Assembly (NCBI RefSeq): GCF_950101795.1
Contig: NZ_CATNLZ010000037.1
Span: 168,646 to 232,645, forward strand
Source of the DNA: Nocardioides sp. T2.26MG-1
Lineage (GTDB): Bacteria; Actinomycetota; Actinomycetes; Propionibacteriales; Nocardioidaceae
Length of the DNA: 64,000 nucleotides
Direction of reading: 5' to 3'
Notes under the pieces: model-generated
What the model was told of the DNA's origin: nothing
What the model saw: only the letters and a program-made list of their open reading frames with translations
Database searches by the model: none
Part shown: in pieces, positions 1 to 7,194 of the stretch
Numbering within the stretch: position 1 is the first letter of the stretch
How the letters are laid out: the number at the start of each line of letters is the position of its first letter
Position numbers and translations under genes: made by a program

Positions 1-1144
1 CCGCGACCCGCAGCAGCACCAGGCCGCGGCGGGACCGCCGCGGCCGCGTCGGTGGCGGGGTGCGACGGGCGGGCGGGCTCGGCGGCGGTGCCGCCGAGCG
101 CCGGTCGAGGGTCTGGATGGGCGTGGTCTGGTCGGCGTGAGCCTCGGCAGCCTGCGAGGGGCTCACGATCTGGGAGGGGGCCATCAGCGTGGCGAACTCG
201 CGGGCGTCGAACGGGTCCGGCGCGGTGTCGTCGGGCGACGGCGCCTCGACCCGCTGGGCCTGCATGAGCAGCGGCGTCAGGTCGGCGGTCAGCTCCGGGT
301 CGTCGCGCACCCCCTCGGCGAGCGCGTGCGCGACCCGGTGCAGCTGGTGGAGCAGCACGCCGGCGTCCGCGGGGCGCAGGCCGCGGTCGCGGGCGGTCGC
401 CCGGGCGACGAGCGCGTCGACGTACGCCGGGATGCCCGGCTCGAGGCGCGACGGCGGCGGCACGTCCTCGTGGACGTGCTTGTAGGCGACCTGGATCGGG
501 CTCTCGCCCTCGTGGGGCTTGGCGCCGGTCAGCAGCTCGAAGAGCACCACGCCGGCGGCGTACACGTCCGCGCGCGCGTCGGCACGGCCGTCGACCACCA
601 GCTCGGGGGCGAGGTAGGAGACGGTGCCGATCAGCACCCCGCCGGTGGCGGTGTGCTGCGTGTCGGCGCTGACCGCGCGGGCCAGCCCGAAGTCGGCCAC
701 CTTGACCCGGCCGTCCTCGGCGATGAGCACGTTCTCGGGCTTGACGTCGCGGTGGATGATGCCGGCCCGGTGGGCCGCGGCCAGGGCGGACAGCACCGGC
801 TCGATCAGCGCGAGCGCCCGCGCCGGCGGCATCGGGCTCTCCTTGCGGATCAGGTCGCGCAGGGTGATGCCGTCGACCAGCTCCATCGCGAGGAACACCG
901 TGCCCTGGTCGTCGCCCTGGTCGTAGACCGCCACCACGTTCGGGTGCGACAGCCGGGCGGCCGACCGCGCCTCGCGCACGAAGCGGGCCGCGAACTCGGC
1001 GTCGTCGCCGAGGCCCGGGTGCATGATCTTCACCGCGACCGTGCGGTCGAGGCGGATGTCGGAGGCCTCGTAGACACTGGCCATGCCGCCACGCGCGATG
1101 CGGGCGCCGATCCGGTAGCGACCCTCGAGCAGCCGGCCGGTCAT
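1..1144 (-). CDS. pknL: Ser/Thr protein kinase, PknL-like (3' end outside window)
   Basis: Eukaryotic-type membrane Ser/Thr kinase, truncated by the window edge (381 codons visible). The ATG at 1144 opens MTGRLLEGRYRIGARIARGG, a glycine-rich loop. The invariant Lys is in TVAVKIM, the catalytic loop is HRDVKPENVL, the Mg motif is VADFGLA, and the activation loop ends in GTVSYLAPE. After the kinase domain comes a Pro/Ala-rich linker, then RRSRRGLVLL, the likely start of a transmembrane helix. PASTA domains are expected outside the window but not seen. It diverges from an Rv2175c-like gene, the pknL arrangement of Mycobacterium tuberculosis, where that protein is a PknL substrate (family knowledge). 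The symbol rests on this synteny. Confidence 0.9.
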   Translation of the reverse strand, partial: MTGRLLEGRYRIGARIARGGMASVYEASDIRLDRTVAVKIMHPGLGDDAEFAARFVREARSAARLSHPNVVAVYDQGDDQGTVFLAMELVDGITLRDLIRKESPMPPARALALIEPVLSALAAAHRAGIIHRDVKPENVLIAEDGRVKVADFGLARAVSADTQHTATGGVLIGTVSYLAPELVVDGRADARADVYAAGVVLFELLTGAKPHEGESPIQVAYKHVHEDVPPPSRLEPGIPAYVDALVARATARDRGLRPADAGVLLHQLHRVAHALAEGVRDDPELTADLTPLLMQAQRVEAPSPDDTAPDPFDAREFATLMAPSQIVSPSQAAEAHADQTTPIQTLDRRSAAPPPSPPARRTPPPTRPRRSRRGLVLLRVA

Positions 1145-1329
1145 GGGGTCGCCAGCGGCGTCGGCGCCCGTGTGGGCGTGCCGATCGGACTGCCGGTCTG
1201 GCGGCACAGCGACCCTCCTGCGCTCCTGATGGGGAAGGACCAGGAGACTCAATGGTACGGACGCCGGTGCGCCGGACGGTGCTGAGCCGCCTCCGGCGTG
1301 GCGTGGACCACGGTGGGAGACTGGTCACC

Positions 1330-1701
1330 ATGAACCAGCCACGACTCGCCGACACCGACCTCGCCGCCCTCGTCCCGGAGTGGCTGGACTGGGCCGAGGC
1401 CGCCAGTCTCCTCGGGGTCACCGTCGCGAAGGTCCGCACGATGATCCGCGAGCACGAGCTCGCCGCGGCGGTGCCGACGCCCGGCGCCGGGCAGCGGGTG
1501 CCCGCCGACTTCATCCAGGACGGCGTGGTCGTCAAGGGCCTGCCGGGCCTGCTGACGATCCTGCACGACGGCCGCTACGACGACCGCGAGTGCATCGCGT
1601 GGCTCTTCACCGACGACGACCTGCCGGGCCGGCCGATCGACGCGCTGCGCGAGAACCGTGGCTCGGAGGCCAAGCGCCGCGCCCAGGCCATGGCGCTGTA
1701 G
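1330..1701 (+). CDS. Rv2175c-family DNA-binding protein
   Basis: Small (123 aa) winged-helix or HTH protein. The N-terminal part, WLDWAEAASLLGVTVAKVRTM, reads as a MerR-like helix-turn-helix. The C-terminal part, VVKGLPGLLTILHDG then WLF, and the terminal RRAQAMA match mycobacterial Rv2175c closely from memory. The ATG at 1330 is chosen because upstream in-frame codons (from 1252) are Arg-rich and unlike the family, and GTGGGAGA lies about 10 nt upstream. It is divergent from pknL; in mycobacteria PknL phosphorylates this protein and reduces DNA binding, so kinase and regulator probably act together. It converges on the next gene with a 7-bp gap. Confidence 0.85.
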   Translation: MNQPRLADTDLAALVPEWLDWAEAASLLGVTVAKVRTMIREHELAAAVPTPGAGQRVPADFIQDGVVVKGLPGLLTILHDGRYDDRECIAWLFTDDDLPGRPIDALRENRGSEAKRRAQAMAL

Positions 1702-1708
1702 CCGATCC

Positions 1709-2797
1709 TCAGACGACCCGCTGGGTCGCGGCGGACGCCAGCTGGCGCAGTACGCCGCGGGCGTCCTCGTCGATGTCGGCCTTCTCCAGGGCCGCGACCG
1801 CGTGAGCGGCCAGCTCGCCGATGACGGACTCGACCTGGGCGTGGGCGCCGGAGTCGTCGATGATGCCGCGCAGCTCGGCGACCTGCTCGACGGCGAGGGC
1901 GGTGCCGAGCGAGCGGTCGAGGAGCGCCGCCGCGGCCGGCTCCGCGGCGTCCAGGGCGAGCGCGACCAGCACGGTGCGCTTGCCCTCGATCAGGTCGTCG
2001 CCGGCGGGCTTGCCGGTGGCGTCCGGGTCGCCGAACACCCCGAGCAGGTCATCGCGCAGCTGGAAGGCCTCGCCCAGCGGCAGCCCGAACGCGGACAGCT
2101 CGGCCATCGTCGCCGGGTCCGCCCCGCCCAGGGCCGCGCCGATGTGCAGGGGCCGCTCGATCGAGTACTTCGCGGACTTGTAGCGCAGCACGGTCATCGC
2201 GGTCTCGACGTCCGCCCGGCCACGCGCCTGTACGGAGACGTCGAGGAACTGGCCCGCGATCACCTCGGCCCGGCACCGATCGAAGACCTCGAGGGCCGGC
2301 GCCACCTGCGTGATCGGCAGGCCGCACCGGCGGAGCAGCTCGTCCGACCAGCTGAGCAGCAGGTCGCCGAGCAGGATCGCCGCGGCTGCGCCGTACTGCT
2401 CGGGGTCCCCGCGCCACTGCGCGCCCCGGTGCTCTCCCTCGAACAGCCGGTGGGTCGCCGGCCGGCCGCGCCGGGTGTCCGAGGCGTCCATGAGGTCGTC
2501 GTGCACCAGCGCGCTCGCGTGCAGCAGCTCCAGGGACGCGCAGGCGCGCACCAGCGCGTCCTCGTCCGGGACGTCCGCGGCCACGGCCCGGTGGCCCCAG
2601 TAGCAGAACGCCGCACGGAACCGCTTGCCGCCGGAGACCGAGGCGTGCGCCTCACGGACCAGCCGGGCCGCGTCGCTCCCCAACGGGGCCAGCGTCGCGG
2701 CCTGGTCGTCGATGAACGCGTCGAGCGTGGTCTGGATCCGCCCACGGAACGCCGTGCTGTCCCAGTCCTGCCCGTCTGTGCCACCGGTCGCCGTCAC
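1709..2797 (-). CDS. Polyprenyl (geranylgeranyl-type) diphosphate synthase
   Basis: Trans-isoprenyl diphosphate synthase, 362 aa. It condenses isopentenyl diphosphate with allylic diphosphates, probably giving GGPP or a related chain for carotenoids or quinones. The first Asp-rich motif is LVHDDLMDASDTRRG and the second is LRDDLLGVFGDPD, followed by KPAGDDLIEGKRT. The GTG at 2797 is preferred over the longer frame to 2920 because a TAGTCT hexamer lies 7 nt upstream, fitting a leaderless transcript, and the extra N-terminus is Arg-rich. An IdsA2-type synthase lies near pknL and Rv2175c in M. tuberculosis too. It diverges from metF. Chain length cannot be fixed from sequence alone. Confidence 0.9.
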   Translation of the reverse strand: MTATGGTDGQDWDSTAFRGRIQTTLDAFIDDQAATLAPLGSDAARLVREAHASVSGGKRFRAAFCYWGHRAVAADVPDEDALVRACASLELLHASALVHDDLMDASDTRRGRPATHRLFEGEHRGAQWRGDPEQYGAAAAILLGDLLLSWSDELLRRCGLPITQVAPALEVFDRCRAEVIAGQFLDVSVQARGRADVETAMTVLRYKSAKYSIERPLHIGAALGGADPATMAELSAFGLPLGEAFQLRDDLLGVFGDPDATGKPAGDDLIEGKRTVLVALALDAAEPAAAALLDRSLGTALAVEQVAELRGIIDDSGAHAQVESVIGELAAHAVAALEKADIDEDARGVLRQLASAATQRVV

Positions 2798-2804
2798 CCG
2801 GCCG

Positions 2805-2911
2805 AGACTAGTGGCCGTCTCCGCTCGCCCGCCGGGGCCTCCGACGTTCTCGCGTCGACGGCCACCAGCCAGTGGACGCCGCCGGGCCCGGGCCGGTGTC
2901 GTCCCTAGACT
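2805..2911. promoter_or_regulatory. Divergent leaderless promoters, polyprenyl synthase / metF
   Basis: Two TANNNT hexamers face opposite ways. TAGTCT on the minus strand (2810-2805) is 7 nt from the GTG at 2797. TAGACT on the plus strand (2906-2911) is 7 nt from the ATG at 2919. Neither gene has a convincing ribosome binding site. The spacing puts transcription start at the first base of each start codon. No good -35 element is visible for either. Confidence 0.55.
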
Positions 2912-2918
2912 CCTGGGC

Positions 2919-3809
2919 ATGGCGAACCACGAGGCTCGGCGGATCGGCGATCTCGTCCGCGAGGGCGAGCGGTCGTTCTCGTTCGAGTTCTACCCGCCCA
3001 AGGACGCGGCCGGCGAGGAGCAGCTCTGGCAGGCGATCCGCGAGCTCGAGCCCTACCGGCCGACGTTCGTCTCGGTGACGTACGGCGCGGGCGGGTCCAC
3101 GCGCGACTCCACCGTGAGGATCACCGGCCGGATCGCCGCGGAGACGTCGCTGACCGCGATGGCGCACCTGACCTGCGTCGGCCACACCCGGGCCGAGCTC
3201 GAGTCCATCCTCGACGCCTACGCCGCGGTCGGCATCGGCAACGTGATGGCGCTGCGCGGCGACCCCACGGAGGGGCCGCGGGCGCTGTGGACGCCCACCG
3301 AGGGCGGCCTGACGTACGCCGAGGACCTGGTGCGTCTCGTGCGCAGCCGCGGTGACTTCAGCATCGGCGTGGCGGCGTTCCCCGAGGGCCACCCGTCCGC
3401 AGCATCCCTCGACCACGACGCCGACGTGCTGGTCGCCAAGGCGCGGGCCGGGGCGGAGTTCGCGGTCACCCAGATGTTCTTCCGCGCCGCCGACTACTTC
3501 GCGCTGGTCGAGCGGGTCCGCTCGCGTGGCGTCGACCTGCCGATCCTGCCCGGCATCATGCCGATCCTGAACCTCGCCAACATCCGCCGGCAGGGCGAGC
3601 TGATCGGCACCGACGTGCCCCACGAGGTCGTCGCCCGGATCACCGCCCACGAGGGCGACCCTGCGGCGATGCGCGCCGAGGGCATCGCGATCGCCGCCGA
3701 GCTGTGCGACGAGCTGCTGGCCGGGGGAGCGCCGGGCCTGCACTTCTACACGCTCAACCGCTCCAAGGCCACGCGCGAGATCTTCGCGGCGCTGAACCTG
3801 TCGGTCTGA
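2919..3809 (+). CDS. metF: 5,10-methylenetetrahydrofolate reductase
   Basis: MTHFR, 296 aa, an FAD-dependent TIM barrel. It reduces 5,10-methylene-THF to 5-methyl-THF for methionine synthesis. Family signatures are FSFEFYPPKD near the N-terminus (catalytic Glu in FEFYPP), FVSVTYGAGGSTRD, AHLTCVGHTR, NVMALRGD, FAVTQMFF, PGIMPI and the C-terminal GAPGLHFYTLNRS. Length is usual for bacterial MetF. The start is ATG 2919, 7 nt after TAGACT, so probably leaderless; the longer frame from 2625 lies in the divergent gene. Its 3' end is 10 bp from the convergent oxidoreductase gene, with no terminator visible. Confidence 0.97.
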   Translation: MANHEARRIGDLVREGERSFSFEFYPPKDAAGEEQLWQAIRELEPYRPTFVSVTYGAGGSTRDSTVRITGRIAAETSLTAMAHLTCVGHTRAELESILDAYAAVGIGNVMALRGDPTEGPRALWTPTEGGLTYAEDLVRLVRSRGDFSIGVAAFPEGHPSAASLDHDADVLVAKARAGAEFAVTQMFFRAADYFALVERVRSRGVDLPILPGIMPILNLANIRRQGELIGTDVPHEVVARITAHEGDPAAMRAEGIAIAAELCDELLAGGAPGLHFYTLNRSKATREIFAALNLSV

Positions 3810-3819
3810 CCGGCGCCCG

Positions 3820-5118
3820 TCAGGCCGGACCGACCTCGGCGGCGACGAGAGCGGCCGAGAGGCCGACGAACGGCAGCCCGGCGCCCGGGGTCGCGTGGGC
3901 TCCCGCGGCGTACACACCCGGGATCGGCGTGCCCGGGCCGAGCCGGTGCCGCATCGTCGCCCGGCCCTGCCACAGCACGCCCATCGGGGAGCCGCCCCAC
4001 CGCTCGACCTGGTCGCGAGGGCTGCGGTCGACCCGGGTGACGACCCGGGGGCGCAGGTCGATCTTGTGCCGGGCGAGCGCTCGCAGGATGTCCTCCGAGA
4101 GCCGGCCGCGGCCGTGCACGGTCAGCGCCGAGCCGCCGTCGGGTGCGCGGCCCCCGGTGCGCACCACCAGCATCGGGTCGCCGTGCAGCACGAGCTCGTG
4201 CGGGAGGTCCGGTGCCGGGCCGTCGAGGCCCACGTGCACCACGACCGGTGGGATCGCCGGCATCGAGCGGGCGACGTACGGCGCGAGCGCCGGCAGCCGG
4301 CGCGGGTCGACGGCGCACACCACCACGTCGGCGTCGAGCTCGCCGCCGCCGGCGCTGACCGCGACGGCCCGGCCCTCGCGCACGACGACGTCGGTCGCCT
4401 CGGTGCCGGTGACGGTGGTGACGCCGCGGGTCGTGAGCCGGGCCGCGAGGGCGTCGCCGAGCCGGGCCATCCCGCCCTCGACCGTCCAGGCCCCGAAGCG
4501 CTGCTCGACGTACGCCGTCAGGCCCATCCAGGCCGGGACGTTGCGCAGGTCGTGGCCCTCGGCGACGAGCGGGTGCCCGGCGACCATCCGGAGCCGCTCG
4601 TCCTTGAACGTGCGCTTGAGCCGCTTGGCGAGCGTCTCGCGGCTGTCGAACCGGGCGGCGAGCTCGCGGGGGAGGTCGTCGGGTCGCCACGGGTTCTCGA
4701 GGTAGCCGCGGCGCACCACGTCCCAGTCGTCGGAGTACGACGCGACATGGTCGACCCAGCGCTGCCCGAGGCCCGGTGCGAGCTCGTCGAAGGCCCGCAG
4801 CTGCGGCGCCCGGCCGGCCGGCAGCTGCACCGACGTGCCGTCCTCGAACCGGTGCTCGCGCACCACGTCGAGCGGCACGAGCTCCAGCTCGCGCTCGAGC
4901 GGCCGCCCCGTCTTGCGGAACAGGTCGCGGACCACCGCCGGCAGCAGCGTGTACGTCGGGCCCGCATCCCAGGCGTAGCCGTCGGCGGACACCTCCGCGA
5001 GGGCGCCGCCGAGGTCGGGGGAGCGCTCCACGAGCGTGACGTCGTGGCCGAGCTTGGCCAGCCGCAGCGCGGACGCGAGACCGCCGAAGCCGCCCCCCAC
5101 CACCACGACCCGCGCCAT
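3820..5118 (-). CDS. FAD-dependent oxidoreductase, phytoene desaturase (CrtI)-like
   Basis: Flavin amine oxidase/CrtI-type protein, 432 aa. The N-terminal MARVVVVGGGFGGLASALRL is a Rossmann dinucleotide-binding fold, followed by the matching DLGGALAEVSADGYAWDAGP. The C-terminal GVYAAGAHATPGAGLPFVGLSA is the second FAD-contact motif of the family. The likely reaction is desaturation or isomerisation of a carotenoid-like substrate, supported only by the family and the nearby prenyl synthase; no phytoene synthase is in the window. Start ATG 5118 is 7 nt from a minus-strand TAGGGT (5131-5126), so probably leaderless. Substrate is unknown. Confidence 0.85.
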   Translation of the reverse strand: MARVVVVGGGFGGLASALRLAKLGHDVTLVERSPDLGGALAEVSADGYAWDAGPTYTLLPAVVRDLFRKTGRPLERELELVPLDVVREHRFEDGTSVQLPAGRAPQLRAFDELAPGLGQRWVDHVASYSDDWDVVRRGYLENPWRPDDLPRELAARFDSRETLAKRLKRTFKDERLRMVAGHPLVAEGHDLRNVPAWMGLTAYVEQRFGAWTVEGGMARLGDALAARLTTRGVTTVTGTEATDVVVREGRAVAVSAGGGELDADVVVCAVDPRRLPALAPYVARSMPAIPPVVVHVGLDGPAPDLPHELVLHGDPMLVVRTGGRAPDGGSALTVHGRGRLSEDILRALARHKIDLRPRVVTRVDRSPRDQVERWGGSPMGVLWQGRATMRHRLGPGTPIPGVYAAGAHATPGAGLPFVGLSAALVAAEVGPA

Positions 5119-5143
5119 GGGCCGAACCCTAGCCAGTGCCGGC

Positions 5144-5500
5144 TCAGTCCTCGGCGTCGAGCACCCGTCGCAGCGACTCCTCGTCGCGCCCCACCACGGT
5201 CGTGCCGTCGGCGGCGGTGACGATCGGCCGCTGGAGGGCACGCGGGTGGGCGGCCAGGGCGGCCAGCCACTCGTCGCGGTGGTCCGCGTCGCGGGGCAGG
5301 TCGATGCCCTCCTCGCGCGCCTCCTTCGGCCGCGCCACGTCCCAGGGCTCGAGGCCCAGGCGCGCGACCACCTCGCCGAGCTCGGCCGCCGTCGGCGGGT
5401 CGTCGAGGTAGCGCCGCACGGTGTACTCGACACCGGCCGCGTCGAGCTCGGCGACCGCCGTACGGCACTTGGAACAGGCGGGGTTGAGCCAGATCTCCAT
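5144..5500 (-). CDS. ArsC/Spx-family thioredoxin-fold protein
   Basis: 118 aa protein of the arsenate reductase (ArsC) family. The N-terminus MEIWLNPACSKCRTAVAEL has the CxxC with the ArsC-type leading Cys. RRYLDDPPTAAEL and the late RPIVTAADGTTVVGR fit the family, whose conserved Arg binds the oxyanion in true reductases. The start overlaps the stop of the upstream YbaK gene as TGATG, so the two are translationally coupled. No other arsenic gene is nearby, so arsenate reduction is not established; many family members have other redox roles. Confidence 0.85.
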   Translation of the reverse strand: MEIWLNPACSKCRTAVAELDAAGVEYTVRRYLDDPPTAAELGEVVARLGLEPWDVARPKEAREEGIDLPRDADHRDEWLAALAAHPRALQRPIVTAADGTTVVGRDEESLRRVLDAED

Positions 5501-5973
5501 CACTCGACCTCGATCGTCGGGGCGCCGGTCATCGTCACGAGCTCGTCGTACGTCGTGGAGAAGACGGCGGCCGGGTGGCCGGCCGCGGCCCAGACCACGT
5601 CGTAGCGGCGCAGCCACGAGTCCAGGTACGTCGGAACCGCTGCCGGGTGCCCGATCGGGGAGACGCCGCCGATCACCTGGCCGGTGTGCTCGCGGACGAA
5701 GTCGGGCGTGGCCCGCTTGAGCTTGGTCACACCGAGTCGGGCGGCTACCTTCGCGGTGTCGACGCGGTGGGCGCCGGAGGTCAGAATGAGTGCCGGCGAG
5801 CCGTCCGCATCGAAGAGCAGGCTGCTGGCGATCGCCCCGACCTCGCAGCCGAGCGCCTCGGCGGCCAGGGCCGCCGTGTGCACGGAGTCGGGCAGGATGA
5901 CGATGTCACCGGCGCCGCCACGGCGACGGTGGTCTTCGCGGAATCGGGTGATCGTCGGGTGCTCGGTGGTCAT
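5500..5973 (-). CDS. YbaK/EbsC-family aminoacyl-tRNA deacylase
   Basis: 157 aa YbaK/ProX editing-domain protein, expected to hydrolyse misacylated tRNA. Visible family features are CEVGAIASSLLFDADG, ALILTSGAHRVDTAKVAARLG, and GQVIGGVSPIGHPAAVPTYLD, the GGVSPIG loop being the signature. The conserved Lys of the active site fits VAARLGVTKLKRAT. A second, more distant YbaK protein is at 42932-43417. Start ATG 5973 is 8 nt from TAGGGT on the minus strand. It is the first gene of a two-gene unit with the ArsC-like gene. Confidence 0.85.
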   Translation of the reverse strand: MTTEHPTITRFREDHRRRGGAGDIVILPDSVHTAALAAEALGCEVGAIASSLLFDADGSPALILTSGAHRVDTAKVAARLGVTKLKRATPDFVREHTGQVIGGVSPIGHPAAVPTYLDSWLRRYDVVWAAAGHPAAVFSTTYDELVTMTGAPTIEVE

Positions 5974-5980
5974 GGTGCGA

Positions 5981-5992
5981 GACCCTAGGGTC
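5981..5992. promoter_or_regulatory. Palindromic shared -10 region of divergent genes
   Basis: GACCCTAGGGTC is a 12-bp perfect palindrome lying between divergent genes. Read on either strand it contains TAGGGT, the -10-like hexamer seen repeatedly in this window. On the minus strand it is 8 nt before the YbaK ATG. On the plus strand it would start a leader of about 18 nt carrying GAGAGGA before the ATG at 6017. The two promoters would occupy the same base pairs and so exclude each other. Confidence 0.5.
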
Positions 5993-6016
5993 TTCGAGCA
6001 GGGGAGAGGAGTGCGG

Positions 6017-6469
6017 ATGGCACCGCAGCGGCCGGTTTCGGTCATCGCCGCGATCTGGGCGCTGGTGGGCCTGATCGTCACGAGCGGGGTGACCGCTGTG
6101 CTGACCCTCGTGTTCACCGACGACCTCGACGCGTCCTGGGCTGCGGACCGGACCGACCTGGGGTCGGTCGACCCGCCCGCCTTCGCGCCGGTGGCGATCA
6201 CGATGTTCGTCGTGGTCGCGATGCTCGCCGCCGTCCTCATCATGTTCCTCGGTCAGGGCCACAACTGGGCCCGGGTGCTGCTCAGCGCCATGGTGGTGCT
6301 GATGGCGATCGCCACCCTCGCCAGCCTGCGAGCGAACCCGCCGGCGCTGTTCGTGGTGCTCTCGGTCGCGTCCTTGGCGCTGGACGCTGCTGCCGCCGTG
6401 CTGTTGTGGCACCGCGACACCCGTGCGTTCACCAGCGACGCCCCGGTGGAGAGCAGCCTCCACTCCTGA
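6017..6469 (+). CDS. Four-helix membrane protein, unknown function
   Basis: 150 aa integral membrane protein. Hydrophobic segments: VIAAIWALVGLIVTSGVTAVL, VAITMFVVVAMLAAVLIMFL, VLLSAMVVLMAIATLAS and LFVVLSVASLALDAAAAVLL. The short stretch between helices 1 and 2 is acidic (FTDDLDASWAADRTDLG). Start ATG 6017 is chosen over GTG 6011 because GAGAGGA sits 6 nt before the ATG. No conserved catalytic residues are seen. It stands alone between the divergent YbaK unit and the HEPN gene. Confidence 0.8.
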   Translation: MAPQRPVSVIAAIWALVGLIVTSGVTAVLTLVFTDDLDASWAADRTDLGSVDPPAFAPVAITMFVVVAMLAAVLIMFLGQGHNWARVLLSAMVVLMAIATLASLRANPPALFVVLSVASLALDAAAAVLLWHRDTRAFTSDAPVESSLHS

Positions 6470-6542
6470 CGGGGACGTTCGCCGTCCCGGTCCCGGCTGC
6501 TGTCCTGTCCACCGCCCGCTCGGTCGCGGCCGCCCGGTGGTC

Positions 6543-6598
6543 TTGACGGGCCCCGGCGGGGGCGGTGTACGGTGGAGGCGTTCGAACACGTGTTCGAA
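6543..6598 (+). promoter_or_regulatory. SOS (LexA) box over the HEPN gene promoter
   Basis: TTCGAACACGTGTTCGAA (6581-6598) is an 18-nt perfect palindrome. Its core TCGAAC-N4-GTTCGA is exactly the actinobacterial LexA-binding consensus. Upstream are TTGACG (6543-6548) and TACGGT (6568-6573), spaced 19 bp. Transcription would then start at about 6580, with LexA covering the start site. The gene start at 6705 leaves a leader of about 125 nt. Confidence 0.75.
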
Positions 6599-6704
6599 CC
6601 GCCCGGCGGGGACGACCTCGACCCCCGTCCCCGCCGGGTCCGGTCCACCGGATCCGGTGCAGTGCCAGGGGTCGCCGCTCTGGGGTCGACGGAGAGGATC
6701 CTCG

Positions 6705-7136
6705 ATGAACCCCTATGCCCTTCCCGCCACCACCCACTCCTACCTCGCCCGGGCCGCGGAGTCGCTGAGCGAGGCGGTCGCGGCGACGGAGGTGCCGACC
6801 CGCTACGCCTGCGCGCACGTCGCGGCGCTGCGCGCCGCCGCCGCGCTGCTGGCGGCCCGGGCACACCCGGAGCCGGCGCGCCGTCGTCCCCAGCGCAACG
6901 CCTGGGTGCTGCTCGCCGAGGTGGCCCCCGAGCTCGAGGAGTGGGCCCGGTTCTTCGCCGCCGGTGCCGGCAAGCGGGCCGCCGCCGAGGCGGGGTCCAC
7001 CCGTGCGGTCTCCGAGCGCGAGGCGGACGACCTGGTGCGTGACGCCGACCGGTTCCTCGCGGTCGTCGAGCGCTCGCTGGGCCTGGTCCCGCACGTCTCG
7101 GCCCCGCCTCGGGCGGCGGCGATGCGCGCGGGCTGA
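6705..7136 (+). CDS. SAV_6107-family HEPN domain protein
   Basis: 143 aa, mostly alpha-helical: MNPYALPATTHSYLARAAESLSEA, then TRYACAHVAALRAAAALLAARA, and ELEEWARFFAAGAGKRAAAEAG. This matches the actinobacterial SAV_6107-like HEPN family from memory; HEPN proteins are often RNA- or nucleotide-binding, some of them RNases. The RBS GGAGAGGA is 6 nt before the ATG. A perfect LexA box lies upstream (6581-6598), so expression should rise on DNA damage. Relatives are, as I recall, often next to DNA polymerase IV; here no polymerase gene lies between this gene and moxR. Molecular function is unknown. Confidence 0.8.
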   Translation: MNPYALPATTHSYLARAAESLSEAVAATEVPTRYACAHVAALRAAAALLAARAHPEPARRRPQRNAWVLLAEVAPELEEWARFFAAGAGKRAAAEAGSTRAVSEREADDLVRDADRFLAVVERSLGLVPHVSAPPRAAAMRAG

Positions 7137-7194
7137 TCCACGACAAGGGTTTTCCGCGATGCGGGCGAGCCCGGGCGGTCGGCACGCTGGGCGC

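Noticed and set aside
137..1285. Long plus-strand frame over the first kilobase
   Set aside because: Its translation is Arg/His/Val-rich without domains; the minus strand encodes a clear Ser/Thr kinase.
6581..6598. tRNA T-arm (GTTCGAA) near 6590
   Set aside because: Both halves form a perfect LexA palindrome and no acceptor or anticodon stem surrounds it.
6572..7042. Alternative frame MEAFEHVF starting inside the LexA box
   Set aside because: Overlaps the HEPN gene out of frame, has no RBS, and turns Arg/Gly-rich.
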